A stretch of 64,000 bases of DNA from Paenibacillus glacialis (GTDB lineage: Bacteria > Bacillota > Bacilli > Paenibacillales > Paenibacillaceae). Made by a program: the position numbers and the translations under genes. This document shows positions 35,783 to 44,570 of this stretch, in pieces. Within the stretch, counting starts at the first letter, position 1. Every line of letters begins with the position of its first letter. Under the pieces are notes generated by a model. That model did not search any database, was not told where the DNA came from, and saw only the letters and a list, made by a program, of their open reading frames with translations. The stretch is taken from positions 312,916 through 376,915 of the forward strand of contig NZ_LVJH01000003.1 in assembly GCF_001637205.1 (NCBI RefSeq), in the 5' to 3' direction.

Positions 35783-36393
35783 TCTACATGGATAAAGACG
35801 CTGCTCTATCCGATTTTCTGGAGAAACACGTATTTAATCAGTGGATCAATGATGTCATTCTCATAGACGATGCCTACAAAGAACGTCAAGAACAGATTGA
35901 CCGAAGCCTGTGTGATGCATTCAATGATTTATTTGTGAAGGCAAGCACGTTACACGAACAAGGTGATAAAGGGAAAATCCGTTATATCTATTGTTCCTAT
36001 TTACGTACAAGTGTGATGGAGAATAAAGTCGTGTATAGATTAGATGCTTATGACTCTAATTGGTATCTGGACCCAATAGAGTGCAGCATAACATGGAATC
36101 CATCTTTTATGTTCGATCCTCTTTTTAAGCGTATGGAACTACTTGAAGATGAGAAGAAGCTGTATGCAAGGAAAATTACTTCGATGGATATTGATGAAGT
36201 GAAGCAGATGGAAGGCTACAAATGTCACTTGTTAACTAAAGAGTTTATCAAAGATAAAATATCATCTGTAATGAATGAATGTCATTTCAAACAAATGGCC
36301 GATGATTCAGGATTGACGGTGGCGGTTGGGGAATATCGAGATGAAAGTGAAATTGTCTTTGAATACAATGGTCAAGGTGGGGATTGTGAATAA
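35779..36393 (+). CDS. Adaptor-like protein, related to the pentapeptide protein of the second module
   Basis: A 204-residue protein starting in an ATGA overlap with the hub gene. It aligns with the N-terminal ~220 residues of the pentapeptide protein at 56818: KGKIRYIYCSYLRTSVMENK matches KGKIGYLTYAMLRTDLMEGR, and both share ITSMDxE and VAVGEYRDESEIVFE / VRVGEYLDMSEVVYK. It lacks the pentapeptide repeats. No known function. Position between hub and tip suggests a loading adaptor, as pentapeptide/DUF2169-type proteins are for some T6SS PAAR-like tips. Confidence 0.65.
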   Translation: MIYMDKDAALSDFLEKHVFNQWINDVILIDDAYKERQEQIDRSLCDAFNDLFVKASTLHEQGDKGKIRYIYCSYLRTSVMENKVVYRLDAYDSNWYLDPIECSITWNPSFMFDPLFKRMELLEDEKKLYARKITSMDIDEVKQMEGYKCHLLTKEFIKDKISSVMNECHFKQMADDSGLTVAVGEYRDESEIVFEYNGQGGDCE

Positions 36394-36917
36394 TGGATTA
36401 CTTCGTATTGAGGCAGGATGAGCGTTATACCAATATCCCAATGATTGAACAACTTAGAACTCAAATTGAGACCAGAAATATTCATCTGACAGATGCACAT
36501 AAGATCCCTGATACATCTATTTTTTACGTTAAAGCAGATCAAGATACAAGCTATTTAGATCTTCTGGATCGACAGTTAGTACTGATATCAAGAAGTATGA
36601 AGCAACTGATAGACTTGTATCAGCCGGAATACCTAACTAAAGTAGTCGTTTTTATGGATAAGGTAATGCAGAAGCAATCAGAATATTATTTGCCTATCTT
36701 TAAGGAAATTAGTTGTTTGAGTCCAAATACGCAATTTCATAATGATCATACAACGATTAGAAAGTTGGTTCTACAAGAAAGCCAGATTCAGAATCACCCC
36801 ATATTTCAAATTAAAGAGAGCGAAAAGCCATTGATTGTCATTCGATTAGATGTTGCGGAAAGTATACTTCGTCGTGGGTTTACAGGGATCTTGTTAGATA
36901 GGGTTCCTATTGAATAG
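36393..36917 (+). CDS. Conserved second adaptor of the VgrG-DUF4280 module
   Basis: A 174-residue protein overlapping the preceding stop by one base. It corresponds to the 179-residue protein at 58065: both begin MDYF, share a central LKRLIEMY/MKQLIDLY segment, and end VAES(I/L)LRR(G/D)FTGI. The C-terminal motif VAESILRRGFTGILL is reminiscent of DUF1629/Imm11-type proteins, but that link is weak. Recurrence in both modules at the same place argues for a loading role over immunity. Confidence 0.65.
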   Translation: MDYFVLRQDERYTNIPMIEQLRTQIETRNIHLTDAHKIPDTSIFYVKADQDTSYLDLLDRQLVLISRSMKQLIDLYQPEYLTKVVVFMDKVMQKQSEYYLPIFKEISCLSPNTQFHNDHTTIRKLVLQESQIQNHPIFQIKESEKPLIVIRLDVAESILRRGFTGILLDRVPIE

Positions 36918-36933
36918 AAAGGAGAGGGATTCT

Positions 36934-37332
36934 ATGTCAGATCAACCTGCTTATGTAGTGAGAGGAGCAACGATGTATTGTCACTTTGGAACTCATCGTC
37001 GGCGCATTAATCTTCCTGAAAGTCACGGTACTTATGTCAATGAAAAACCAATGATGAACGTGGATGACTGTAAACCTGACAATATACCTTATTTCGGTAT
37101 ATGTATAAGCCCGAATAATACGAGTAGCGAAGTAATATATCTTATCGCAGAAGATGGAACGACGATCAGTGGTAAACCATGCCTTCCAGTCCCATTCGGG
37201 AATTGGCGGAATGGTAAAGAAGGAACATTGGTGGAGGGGAAAGCAGCACTGACTACACAATCAACACTTGTGTGTAGCTTAAGTTGTGAGAAAGAAATCG
37301 CTTTCCTCAAAGATGGACAGCATGATGAGTAG
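36934..37332 (+). CDS. DUF4280 protein (PAAR-like spike tip)
   Basis: A 132-residue protein of the DUF4280 family, considered the Gram-positive PAAR-like cap. Visible features: VVRGATMYCHFGTHRRRINLP, MNVDDCKPDNIPYFGICISPNN, CLPVPFGNW and a Cys pair near the end (VCSLSCEKEI). The cysteines and histidine may bind a metal at the tip as PAAR does. ATG 36934 follows AAAGGAGAG. It lies directly before the VgrG-toxin gene, matching the second module. Confidence 0.88.
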   Translation: MSDQPAYVVRGATMYCHFGTHRRRINLPESHGTYVNEKPMMNVDDCKPDNIPYFGICISPNNTSSEVIYLIAEDGTTISGKPCLPVPFGNWRNGKEGTLVEGKAALTTQSTLVCSLSCEKEIAFLKDGQHDE

Positions 37333-37352
37333 TCAAATGGGAGGTTATGAAC

Positions 37353-40106
37353 ATGATTACTTACGATAGTGTAGTTATTAAAGCGCCATATTCTATTCAA
37401 AAGATAATCAGTTTGGACATCACCGTTAGGCCTGGTGAACATGCTAGAGCGACCATTAAAGGTATCGTGGATGATTCATTTCAGATTCAATCAACGACCG
37501 GAGCAATGTGGGAAGATGAACTAGTCCTGTCTGACAAGATTAATGACGAGCAAGTAATCATCTTTAAAGGCTTAATTTCCTCCGTGAAAAATACGCATGT
37601 GAATGGTGTCTATTATGTTGAGATTGAAAGCTTATCTGGCAGTATCCAATTAGATATTCAGAAAAGAAAACGATCTTTTCAGGATATCTCGATGACCTAT
37701 GATACGCTACTAAAGAACATCATGAAAGAACATCCCGGAGCAGATATTTCGTGTAACATCGGAGAAGGGCTTCCTATAGGAGAGCCGATTATTCAATATG
37801 AAGAGACCGATTGGGAATTAATCAATCGGCTTGCAAGTCATTTTCAACAATTCGTTACATCCGATTTACAGTATGCCACGCCGAAACTATATTTTGGTAC
37901 ACCTCCGGGTAGACAACTACAGATTTCAGATGATATTTCTTATACAGCAGGAAAAGATTTAGTTGCTTATCATCAAGCGGGTGGTGGAGAGTCAGGACTG
38001 CATAATACGGATTTCTTTTATTATGATATGACGAGTGATCAGCATTATCAGATTGGTGACATCGTGGAATTCAGAGATAAAGAACTGGTCGTTAGCCAGA
38101 AGACGATACGGTTAGAGGAGATACAGCTGGCATACAACTACCGCTTGTCTCGAAAAAAAGGGATACAACGAAGACTCATACATAATGATAGACTTTCTGG
38201 CGTATCACTTGAAGGTGAAGTACTTGACGTCAAAGGAGAGCAAGTCAAGCTACACCTTACCATAGATAAGGATCAATCCAAGGAGAAGGCTCACTGGTTC
38301 ACATTTGCTCCACCCACGGGGAATGCCATGTACTGTATGCCTCAAATCGGAACGAGCGCAACATTGTATTTGCCAGATGCCGATGGGAAAGGGGCTATCA
38401 TCACGGGGTGTATACGAAAGAATGGTGGAGAGTGTGAGAAATCGGGCGATCCTAATATTAGGTATTTCGGTACAGAGCATGGGAGTGAGGCTAAATTATC
38501 CCCGACCGGAATAGATATTGTGAGTGGCTCGAAGGAACCTTTAAAGCTAACCCTAGAAGACGATAATGGTATTACATTAACAAGCCACAAGAAACTGTTA
38601 TTACAAGCGGATAGTGAAATCATTATACAGAGTGAAAAGCGAGTAGTGATCCAAGCAGAAAGCCAGATTATGATTGTAAAAACTGGACAGACCAGCGGGA
38701 TAGCGATTGAGAATGAGTACCATATTCTAGGGAATCAGGTCATTGCTGATGGGTCGGATAGAACAAGCTATCCAATCTACGATGATGCACCACAGATAGG
38801 GACGCCACCGCCACCGCCGCCACCAGAACCGAAACCACCGTTTAGTTGGGGGAAGCTTGTCGGAAGGGTACTTGCAGGAATTGCGGTAGTTGCGGCAGTT
38901 GTAATTGTTGCCGTTGTTGTCGTAGCGACACTGGGTGCAGGAGCAGTGGTTATAGGAGCCGTAGCAGCAGGGGCAGCGATAGCCGGAACAGCGGCCGTCG
39001 TCAGTCAGGCCGCGTCCGATATTGCCCGAGGGGAAGTAAGCGGCTACGGTGCGTATGGATGGGCGGCCTTACGAGAGTCGACCATAGGAGCAATATCTGG
39101 AGCTATATTCGGTCCATTCGGAGCAGGAGCAGTTATTGGTGGGAAAATGACCTTCGGAGCAGTGGTTAATGGATTTGAGAGTGTGATAAGGCAGACGATG
39201 GAAGGAGAAGGCTTCAGTCTGGAAACCCTTATGAACGATGCTGCCATAGGAGCCTTAACAGCAGGAATACTTGATTCAAGAATCGTTAAAGGAATCGGTG
39301 GAGCAGTAGTAAAGAAAATCAGTAGCGTAGCTCCATGGATACAAAAGGGAATAGGCGCTGTAGGGCAACAATTTAGTAAGAAAGTAGATGATCTATCTAA
39401 ATTCGGCAATAAGATGGGTCAGAAATATATGAAGGAAGCCCGAGAATTGCTTGATGATGTTGCAACGTCGATTAAACAAGCAGGGAACAAACTGGCTGGA
39501 CCTGTACCAGTGGGACCGAGTACAAATGTGTGGAAAAGCTCCGATCTAACGCCATCAGGCCAGCAACAGAAATTCTGGAGTGAGATGGAACAAGGCAAGA
39601 AGGAATTGGCTGAGCAGATGTCGAAGAATGCTGATGAGGCGATTAAATCTAAGGGGACTAGCACTCGAGGTGGTTATGGGAGTGATGGTCAGGATGTTCC
39701 ATATTTAGCTGATTTTCATAATGGAGCGGATGAGGGAATTATCAGAGGCTTGGATGATCCGACATTTTATTCTGTTAAAAATGAAGCGGGAGGAAATATT
39801 TTTGTTTCAACAGATAAGATTAAACAGAAACATTTTGAAAATATAGTAAATAATGCTGAGGGTAATGTAAATATTTTAACTGGGGCTCATGGGACTGTAG
39901 ATGGTGCTCTAATACCAGAGAAGACATTTTTTGATTCTGATTTAGGAACGTGGGGAAATAAGAATAATGTAAATATATTAGATATAAATGAGTTGTCAAG
40001 AGATCAAATTAGTCAAATAGTTAATGGAAAGGGAATTACAATTTGTGGATGGTGTTATAGTGAACGATCCCAGGATATATTAAAAGCAATGAATTTAATA
40101 AAGTAG
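37353..40106 (+). CDS. VgrG-toxin fusion, copy A (full length; candidate caspase-like toxin)
   Basis: A 917-residue protein. Hub domain (~1-280; YEETDWELINRLASHFQQ), OB-fold (~285-365; MYCMPQIGTSATLYLPDA), short beta-helix, a seven-proline hinge (PPPPPPPEPKPP), a hydrophobic membrane-insertion linker (~505-590), then a helical part ending in MSKNAD (~758). The last ~155 residues are unique to this copy: ILTGAHGTVDGAL and ITICGWCYSERSQDIL offer a His-Cys pair arranged as in caspase/CHAT-type (clan CD) peptidases. That assignment is tentative. ATG 37353 lies 8 bases after GGGAGG. The only VgrG of the A/B/C set with an intact 5' end, so probably the expressed one. Confidence 0.8.
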   Translation: MITYDSVVIKAPYSIQKIISLDITVRPGEHARATIKGIVDDSFQIQSTTGAMWEDELVLSDKINDEQVIIFKGLISSVKNTHVNGVYYVEIESLSGSIQLDIQKRKRSFQDISMTYDTLLKNIMKEHPGADISCNIGEGLPIGEPIIQYEETDWELINRLASHFQQFVTSDLQYATPKLYFGTPPGRQLQISDDISYTAGKDLVAYHQAGGGESGLHNTDFFYYDMTSDQHYQIGDIVEFRDKELVVSQKTIRLEEIQLAYNYRLSRKKGIQRRLIHNDRLSGVSLEGEVLDVKGEQVKLHLTIDKDQSKEKAHWFTFAPPTGNAMYCMPQIGTSATLYLPDADGKGAIITGCIRKNGGECEKSGDPNIRYFGTEHGSEAKLSPTGIDIVSGSKEPLKLTLEDDNGITLTSHKKLLLQADSEIIIQSEKRVVIQAESQIMIVKTGQTSGIAIENEYHILGNQVIADGSDRTSYPIYDDAPQIGTPPPPPPPEPKPPFSWGKLVGRVLAGIAVVAAVVIVAVVVVATLGAGAVVIGAVAAGAAIAGTAAVVSQAASDIARGEVSGYGAYGWAALRESTIGAISGAIFGPFGAGAVIGGKMTFGAVVNGFESVIRQTMEGEGFSLETLMNDAAIGALTAGILDSRIVKGIGGAVVKKISSVAPWIQKGIGAVGQQFSKKVDDLSKFGNKMGQKYMKEARELLDDVATSIKQAGNKLAGPVPVGPSTNVWKSSDLTPSGQQQKFWSEMEQGKKELAEQMSKNADEAIKSKGTSTRGGYGSDGQDVPYLADFHNGADEGIIRGLDDPTFYSVKNEAGGNIFVSTDKIKQKHFENIVNNAEGNVNILTGAHGTVDGALIPEKTFFDSDLGTWGNKNNVNILDINELSRDQISQIVNGKGITICGWCYSERSQDILKAMNLIK

Positions 40107-40138
40107 TAAGAGTGAGAGTGATGAAATGGAGGGTTTTA

Positions 40139-41059
40139 ATGAACTACTTTAAGGACTTAACATATTATTCACTACAACATTTTGAGAATTCTAAAAATGT
40201 GGGGTGGATAAATAAAAAGGCTGATTTTTATAAAGGAAATGTTTCTGAAGAATTCATAAAAAAACTATGGGAATATATAAAGTATCCACTTAATATGGTA
40301 AGAGATACAAATGATTCGATTGTTATGACATATAATAATGAAAAAGTAACTTTAGGTTTTTCAGAGATAAGAGTATTGGGCGAAGATTGTGTAAAAAGAT
40401 TTGCTGCACCTGATTTGATTTTTCAGTATGTCATGGAATATAACTACTGCCCTCCAAAAGAATTTATAGATGCTGTTCTTAGTGGGCCAAAGCCTAATTC
40501 GTTAGAATACAAAAACTATATGTCGAAATTTAACGAGGATAGTCTATGGGGAGAAGATATTGGAATTGTAGAATTATCTGAGAAGCTTAGAAAAAGTATT
40601 TTAAATTATAATAATGAATTCGTAAAAGAAGTTATCCAAGAAGATTTAAAGTGGATAAATATCCTAACTAAAGAAGGATCATTACTTAATGTTTCAATTT
40701 TAAATAAAAACATTGATTTAGCCAAACAATTAATATCGCGGGAGATAGATATTAATAAATTCAGTGGAATTGAGTTGATTAATGCCTTACTAAATGATGA
40801 AAATGAATTAATAGAATTACTACTTTCAAAAAATATAATGTTCAATTTAAGTTCGCCTAAAATGAACCCTCTTTTTATAGCAACGAGAAAAGGGAATTTT
40901 AAAGCTGTAGAAATGTTGCTAGACAATGGAGTAGATGCAACATTAGAATATTCAAACGAATTCATGAGGAATTTTAGTGTAATTGAATTAGCCAGAAAAA
41001 TGAATCAAAATGAAATAGTAACACTATTAAACGCACAGAAGCAAACAAGATATAATTAA
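40139..41059 (+). CDS. Ankyrin-repeat protein, probable immunity to toxin A
   Basis: A 306-residue protein 32 bases after the toxin A gene; GGAGGG precedes ATG 40139. The C-terminal half shows three to four ankyrin-like units (LLNVSILNKNIDLAKQLISR, PLFIATRKGNFKAVEMLLDN, SVIELARKMNQNEIVTLLNA). The N-terminal half is not recognised. Being the first gene after the toxin, AT-rich like other immunity genes, it most likely neutralises toxin A. Ankyrin scaffolds are used by several polymorphic-toxin immunity families. Confidence 0.68.
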   Translation: MNYFKDLTYYSLQHFENSKNVGWINKKADFYKGNVSEEFIKKLWEYIKYPLNMVRDTNDSIVMTYNNEKVTLGFSEIRVLGEDCVKRFAAPDLIFQYVMEYNYCPPKEFIDAVLSGPKPNSLEYKNYMSKFNEDSLWGEDIGIVELSEKLRKSILNYNNEFVKEVIQEDLKWINILTKEGSLLNVSILNKNIDLAKQLISREIDINKFSGIELINALLNDENELIELLLSKNIMFNLSSPKMNPLFIATRKGNFKAVEMLLDNGVDATLEYSNEFMRNFSVIELARKMNQNEIVTLLNAQKQTRYN

Positions 41060-41117
41060 TTGGACTGACTGTCAAATTTGAATTTTTTAATAAACTACAT
41101 GAGTAAAAGATGTAAGA

Positions 41118-41150
41118 GAACCTCGGTAAATAATGCTGAGGTTTTATTAC
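41118..41150 (+). terminator. Hairpin after the ankyrin gene
   Basis: GAACCTCGG pairs with CTGAGGTTTT around AAATAATG with T-rich sequence following. A close relative lies at 47416-47450. Confidence 0.65.
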
Positions 41151-41302
41151 ATATCAGAAGAGTGAGTCAAATTATTTGTGTAAACTTAGTTAGTAGACGT
41201 CGGGAAAATTATAATTAGGATGCATCATAAACAGAACAATCGCACAATACAACCAACAAATCCTTACACTTATAAATTTACTAAACACTTTGAAAAACTT
41301 AG

Positions 41303-41346
41303 AAGACTTATTCCACTTGAACTATGAGTATGAACAAGTCTTTTTT
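41303..41346 (+). repeat. Boundary hairpin element, copy 1 of 5
   Basis: AAGACTTATTC pairs with GAACAAGTCTT around a conserved loop that contains CTATGAGTA, followed by six T. It belongs to the family also found at 44466, 47652, 50380 and 54645. About 80 bases upstream, the sequence also matches that upstream of copy 4 (ACCAACAAA...CTTATAAA). Confidence 0.8.
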
Positions 41347-41437
41347 GCATGCCATCAATGGAAGTGGCTATAAGACAGAAATTGAGATGATTGGAATAAA
41401 CGATTCTGAGTGTTTAATAGACAGAGAATCAGAATAA
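41347..41437 (+). pseudogene. Possible toxin-tail remnant
   Basis: The + strand has a short open frame from the hairpin to TAA: HAINGSGYKTEIEMIGINDS then ECLIDRESE. It has no start codon signal and ends 16 bases or so before the next gene. Its location between a boundary hairpin and an immunity-like gene is where an orphan toxin end would sit. No family was recognised. Confidence 0.3.
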
Positions 41438-41455
41438 TGAAAAGGAGATGTTAAA

Positions 41456-42256
41456 TTGGTACAATCCGATTATCTAATGCCTAGTATTTGGTATGGAGAA
41501 AAAAACTCTAGTGGCGATATTAGTTTGTTGAAAGAATCTATTACAAAATTAACCACTGAAAAAGAGTGTGTCATATTAATAAATGATTTATTAAAACTAG
41601 GTGATTTTACAGCTAAAAGTTTACTGATTCAATTGTTGAATACCGCTACGGATGAAAATGTTATGAATTTATGTATAAGATTATTTTGTTCGGTTGCGTC
41701 ACATCAAGATCTATTAAACAATGAAAATTTATTGTTTCTTTCCAATGTGTCTGAAGATAATGCGGACACATTTGCATCATGCGCTCTATATACTTTATCA
41801 TATGATGTAATTCCATATTTATTAGCAATGCTAGAAGAATGGGAGGATACTAATGTAGAAGAAACAATTAGGAATACCTTGGATATTATGCTTAACTATT
41901 CCGATACATTAGATGAAAAGGCACCAGTTGACGAAATTGGAAACCTATATCTTGATTATATAAAAGGAATTAACAATGGTAAGTATTATTATTATATGGA
42001 ACCCGTGTTTCCAGGAGAGTTAGCTAAGAAACTAGTTGAGAAAGCAGTAATATCATTGAAAAATAAGGATATGATAAAAACTAATGTAATTCCCTCTTTG
42101 TTATCAGTTTGGAGTGGAATTAAAAGCCCTGTTGAGTACAATACAATTGTTACAGATGAGAAATTCAAAGATGTCCTCAATTATATTGATGTACTTTCAA
42201 AAATGGACTGGGAAAAAGGTATGAAATATTTTTATGGATATTCAATAAATGAATAA
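41456..42256 (+). CDS. Probable immunity protein (Imm47-like?)
   Basis: A 266-residue helical soluble protein starting at TTG 41456 after AAAAGGAGATG. The opening YLMPSIWYGEKNSS and the helical repeats that follow (LLIQLLNTATDENVMNLCIR, ALYTLSYDVIPYLLAM) suggest a HEAT-like fold. I have a weak recollection of Imm47 proteins opening this way, so the name is tentative. It follows an orphan toxin remnant and precedes the split toxin relic. Confidence 0.5.
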   Translation: MVQSDYLMPSIWYGEKNSSGDISLLKESITKLTTEKECVILINDLLKLGDFTAKSLLIQLLNTATDENVMNLCIRLFCSVASHQDLLNNENLLFLSNVSEDNADTFASCALYTLSYDVIPYLLAMLEEWEDTNVEETIRNTLDIMLNYSDTLDEKAPVDEIGNLYLDYIKGINNGKYYYYMEPVFPGELAKKLVEKAVISLKNKDMIKTNVIPSLLSVWSGIKSPVEYNTIVTDEKFKDVLNYIDVLSKMDWEKGMKYFYGYSINE

Positions 42257-42305
42257 TCGAGTCTATAAGATTTTATGATTAATATATTTATATTTGTGAA
42301 GTATA

Positions 42306-42350
42306 GGGGCTTTCCTCAAGGTATAAAAACCAAGGGAAAGCCCCTTTTTT
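42306..42350 (+). terminator. Intrinsic terminator
   Basis: GGGGCTTTCC pairs with GGGAAAGCCCC around a 15-base loop, followed by six T. It sits between the immunity-like gene and the inverted toxin fragment. Confidence 0.8.
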
Positions 42351-42510
42351 AGGACTGGTAAAGGTATTCCGACTAACGCCAGGAACTATTTGTTCCAAAA
42401 ATATTGCATAACTTTCATCACGTTCAACACCAAACTTTTCCTTCATAAATTTATTCGAAGGCATATGGGGTGACATGTAAGGTTATCACCAGATACATTG
42501 GGCAAGTGAA
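42351..42510 (-). pseudogene. Inverted 5' half of a GHH-type nuclease toxin
   Basis: On the minus strand, LPNVSGDNLT, then after a frame change MPSNKFMKEKFGVERDESYA and LEQIVPGVSRNTFT, correspond to residues of toxin C at 52575-52720 (LPEVKGDNITGHHMPSNKYM, DESYAINLEHPFPGVGG, RRTFT). The frame is shifted at the HH position. It runs opposite to all neighbours and abuts the 3' half on the + strand. Confidence 0.75.
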
Positions 42511-42737
42511 CGCTCACCTATGGTTTGAATCTAAAATCAAGAGCGGAAGACGATATATTATATATGTCTTTATCTCCAAGGGATGCTTTGGCGATTGACA
42601 TAAATGATTTAAGGAGAATCCTGAAAGAGGACGATCTTTACAATAAGGAAACTAGGAAGAAAATAAAAGAATATATAGACTATTATAAAAAATACAAGGT
42701 GGACGCCAAAGAGGCATTTAAAAAACCACCGAAATAA
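42511..42737 (+). pseudogene. 3' half of the same GHH-type nuclease toxin
   Basis: On the + strand, TLTYGLNLKSRAED then LYMSLSPRDALAIDINDLRR and ILKEDDLYNKETRKKIKEYI match the C-terminal ~75 residues of toxin C at 52720-52941. It has no start or ribosome binding site. Together with the inverted half it forms one toxin domain broken by a ~155-bp local inversion. The following gene is the cognate Imm30-like immunity gene. Confidence 0.8.
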
Positions 42738-42765
42738 TGAGAATAGTCGTAAGGGAGGTTTTAAT

Positions 42766-43233
42766 ATGTCATTTGAGCAACAAATTAATACTTTATATCA
42801 AATGCGGTTTTTAAATAATGAAGGTGATGACATTGATGTATTTACAAGCTTGCTTAACGAATTAGCATATAACGGAGGTAATGAAGTTATCAAGCATTTA
42901 TGTACTATTTTCGAGGATGATATTGAAGAGCCTTCGGCCGCTGACGACATAATCGAGACTATTTTTTACATTGCAAATCGGAATGGCTTAGATCAGGGAA
43001 TGTATGTTTTATCGCAAGGCATAGTGAACATGTTGCCTCAGGCGAAAGGGTGGGCTAAAACGCTTCTTAAAACGTTGTTGAATGGAGAGAAATTAATAAG
43101 TCCATTTACTGATGCTTTGAAGAAAGTTGATAATGAAACAAAGCAAGTTATTACCAATATTTTAATTGATATCAAAAAGGGCTCTTCTAAAAATAATGAA
43201 ACGATAGATAAGATTTTAGATCAAGTAATTTAA
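42766..43233 (+). CDS. Imm30-like immunity protein (paralogue 1)
   Basis: A 155-residue acidic helical protein. LYQMRFLNNEGDDIDVFTSL, HLCTIFEDDIEEPSAADDII and LKTLLNGEKLISPF follow the Imm30 pattern (short helices, FDD-type acidic centre, late RILN-like segment). Its paralogue at 52957 follows the intact version of the same toxin domain, which supports the pairing. GGGAGG precedes the ATG. Confidence 0.65.
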   Translation: MSFEQQINTLYQMRFLNNEGDDIDVFTSLLNELAYNGGNEVIKHLCTIFEDDIEEPSAADDIIETIFYIANRNGLDQGMYVLSQGIVNMLPQAKGWAKTLLKTLLNGEKLISPFTDALKKVDNETKQVITNILIDIKKGSSKNNETIDKILDQVI

Positions 43234-43272
43234 CTGAAGAATCGATACAGAAAAAAGTTGGCGGGTGGAACT

Positions 43273-44017
43273 ATGGAAACTTTTCCGAAGATTATATTAG
43301 GGATTCCTGGGGTATGGAAGGATAGGAATGCTTTTAAAGAAGCGATGGTCAGAAATGGTAATGGTTATATATATGGGGAACCATATCGGATGCTTAGAAA
43401 AACCAGACCATTTCTACGAAGTAGATATAAGTGATCATAATCCCTATATCGTAGAGGCTATCGAAATTGGTGGGCATGGCTTGTTCGGTAAAGAAGATAT
43501 AGAACAGCTTAAAACACATAGCAGTATCATTTACCTTATAGGAGAGGGGGGGACGTTCGATAAGGTACTGAACGTTATGGAAGTTGCGAGAGCTATTCTT
43601 AATGCTGGTGGCATTGCGGTAAATGTTGAATCTTCTGGAAGGGCGCGTACGAAGAAAGATTGGCTTGAAATCACTAATAGCAAGGACATTACGAGGGTGT
43701 TTTCAGCGTTTACTCAGATGTTACAGGAAAAAGATGCTTTTTATATTACGGGTATGCATTGTTTTGGGTTGCGTGATGTAATCACTTCTTCAGAAGGCAT
43801 AACATCAAGTGAAGTTGCTACCCTTTTCAGGGTGTTTTGTTTATATAACCTTGATGAAAAAACAAAGATCAATGATGGAGAAACTTTTAGTCTAGATCCA
43901 AGTTCCCCAATTTATTTAATAGAACAAGAGAAGTGTACAATGTTTGAGGAAGATGACCCATATTTTAATCCATATGGAGTATGGAATATGATACGTCATC
44001 ACCATCCCAAAAGGTAA
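43273..44017 (+). pseudogene. Frameshifted paralogue of the gene at 53453
   Basis: The frame opens at ATG 43273 (METFPKIILGIPGVWKDRNA) and matches the intact 247-residue protein at 53453, but a (TA) tract at 43365-43374 is two bases short: GNGYIY should continue MGNHIG and instead shifts. The downstream frame then matches the paralogue to its end, with near-identical DNA in the last ~200 bases. The gene sits after the Imm30-like gene in both places. The product family was not recognised. Confidence 0.75.
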
Positions 44018-44018
44018 A

Positions 44019-44065
44019 ATAACTAATTATCCCCGGAGAATTACTATTCTTCGGGGATAATTAGC
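44019..44065 (+). terminator. Long-stem terminator-like hairpin
   Basis: CTAATTATCCCCGGAGAA pairs with TTCTTCGGGGATAATTAG. The corresponding 5' arm in the second repeat copy (54200-54240) has diverged and pairs poorly. Confidence 0.65.
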
Positions 44066-44080
44066 TAGCCGAATATTTTA

Positions 44081-44137
44081 TATGAAGAAACAGATTGGGA
44101 ATTAATCAATCGTCGTGCAAGTCATTTCTTGACCGAG
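44081..44137 (+). pseudogene. VgrG relic
   Basis: Reads YEETDWELINRRASHFLTE, matching the hub signature of copies A and C (YEETDWELINRLASHFQQ). Only ~19 codons survive. A second copy is at 54260-54316. Confidence 0.75.
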
Positions 44138-44171
44138 GTATCACTTAAACCAAGGTACCATATTAAGTGAC

Positions 44172-44410
44172 TTTTTTGGGGTATACACGCGTCACGCCAG
44201 GTTTCCATTTGCTCGACAAACAGACCCTTCGTTCGATAGTACTCAGGGAACTCGATTTCACTTAATGCAGATGTCTCTACACAATGGCAAACTTATCTCG
44301 GGTACGTTATTTCTTAGATTAGTCTTCGCTATCAGGAATAATAAATCGATTCACTCGGGCTTCCTTTTGTAACTTATACAGGGTGCCTTCTGGTAGTCTA
44401 TTGTCCTACA
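44172..44410 (-). mobile_element. Relic of a transposase (IS3-like OrfA type)
   Basis: On the minus strand, LPEGTLYKLQKEARVNRF, then after stops TRDKF and VETSALSEIEFPEYYRTKGL, FVEQMETWRDAC. The order (TLYKWxKEAR, then W/KF..V.ETA.LSE.E, then YCR.KGLyxEQ...WR.AC) is typical of helix-turn-helix OrfA transposases of the IS3 group. Several stops and a frameshift show it is dead. The same relic lies at 54352-54592. Confidence 0.6.
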
Positions 44411-44465
44411 CCTAATTCTCTCTTTTTAATTGAATTAAAATATAGATTACAAATCAATAAACCAA

Positions 44466-44508
44466 GGCTTATTCCACTTAAAATATGAGTAGGAGTAAGT
44501 CTTTTTTT
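44466..44508 (+). repeat. Boundary hairpin element, copy 2 of 5
   Basis: GGCTTATTCC pairs with GGAGTAAGTC around a loop containing TATGAGTA, followed by seven T. Confidence 0.8.
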
Positions 44509-44570
44509 GCATGAGGAAAACTAATTAAGAAAGAACATGGATATGAGGCACGAGTAGTACTTTGCTCAGA

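Noticed and set aside
38846..39169. Cys/Ser/Gly/Arg-rich open frame in the VgrG linker (also near 48492 and 51621)
   Set aside because: It is a +1 frame shadow of the Ala/Val-rich linker, repeated only because the VgrG copies are repeated; no start signals.
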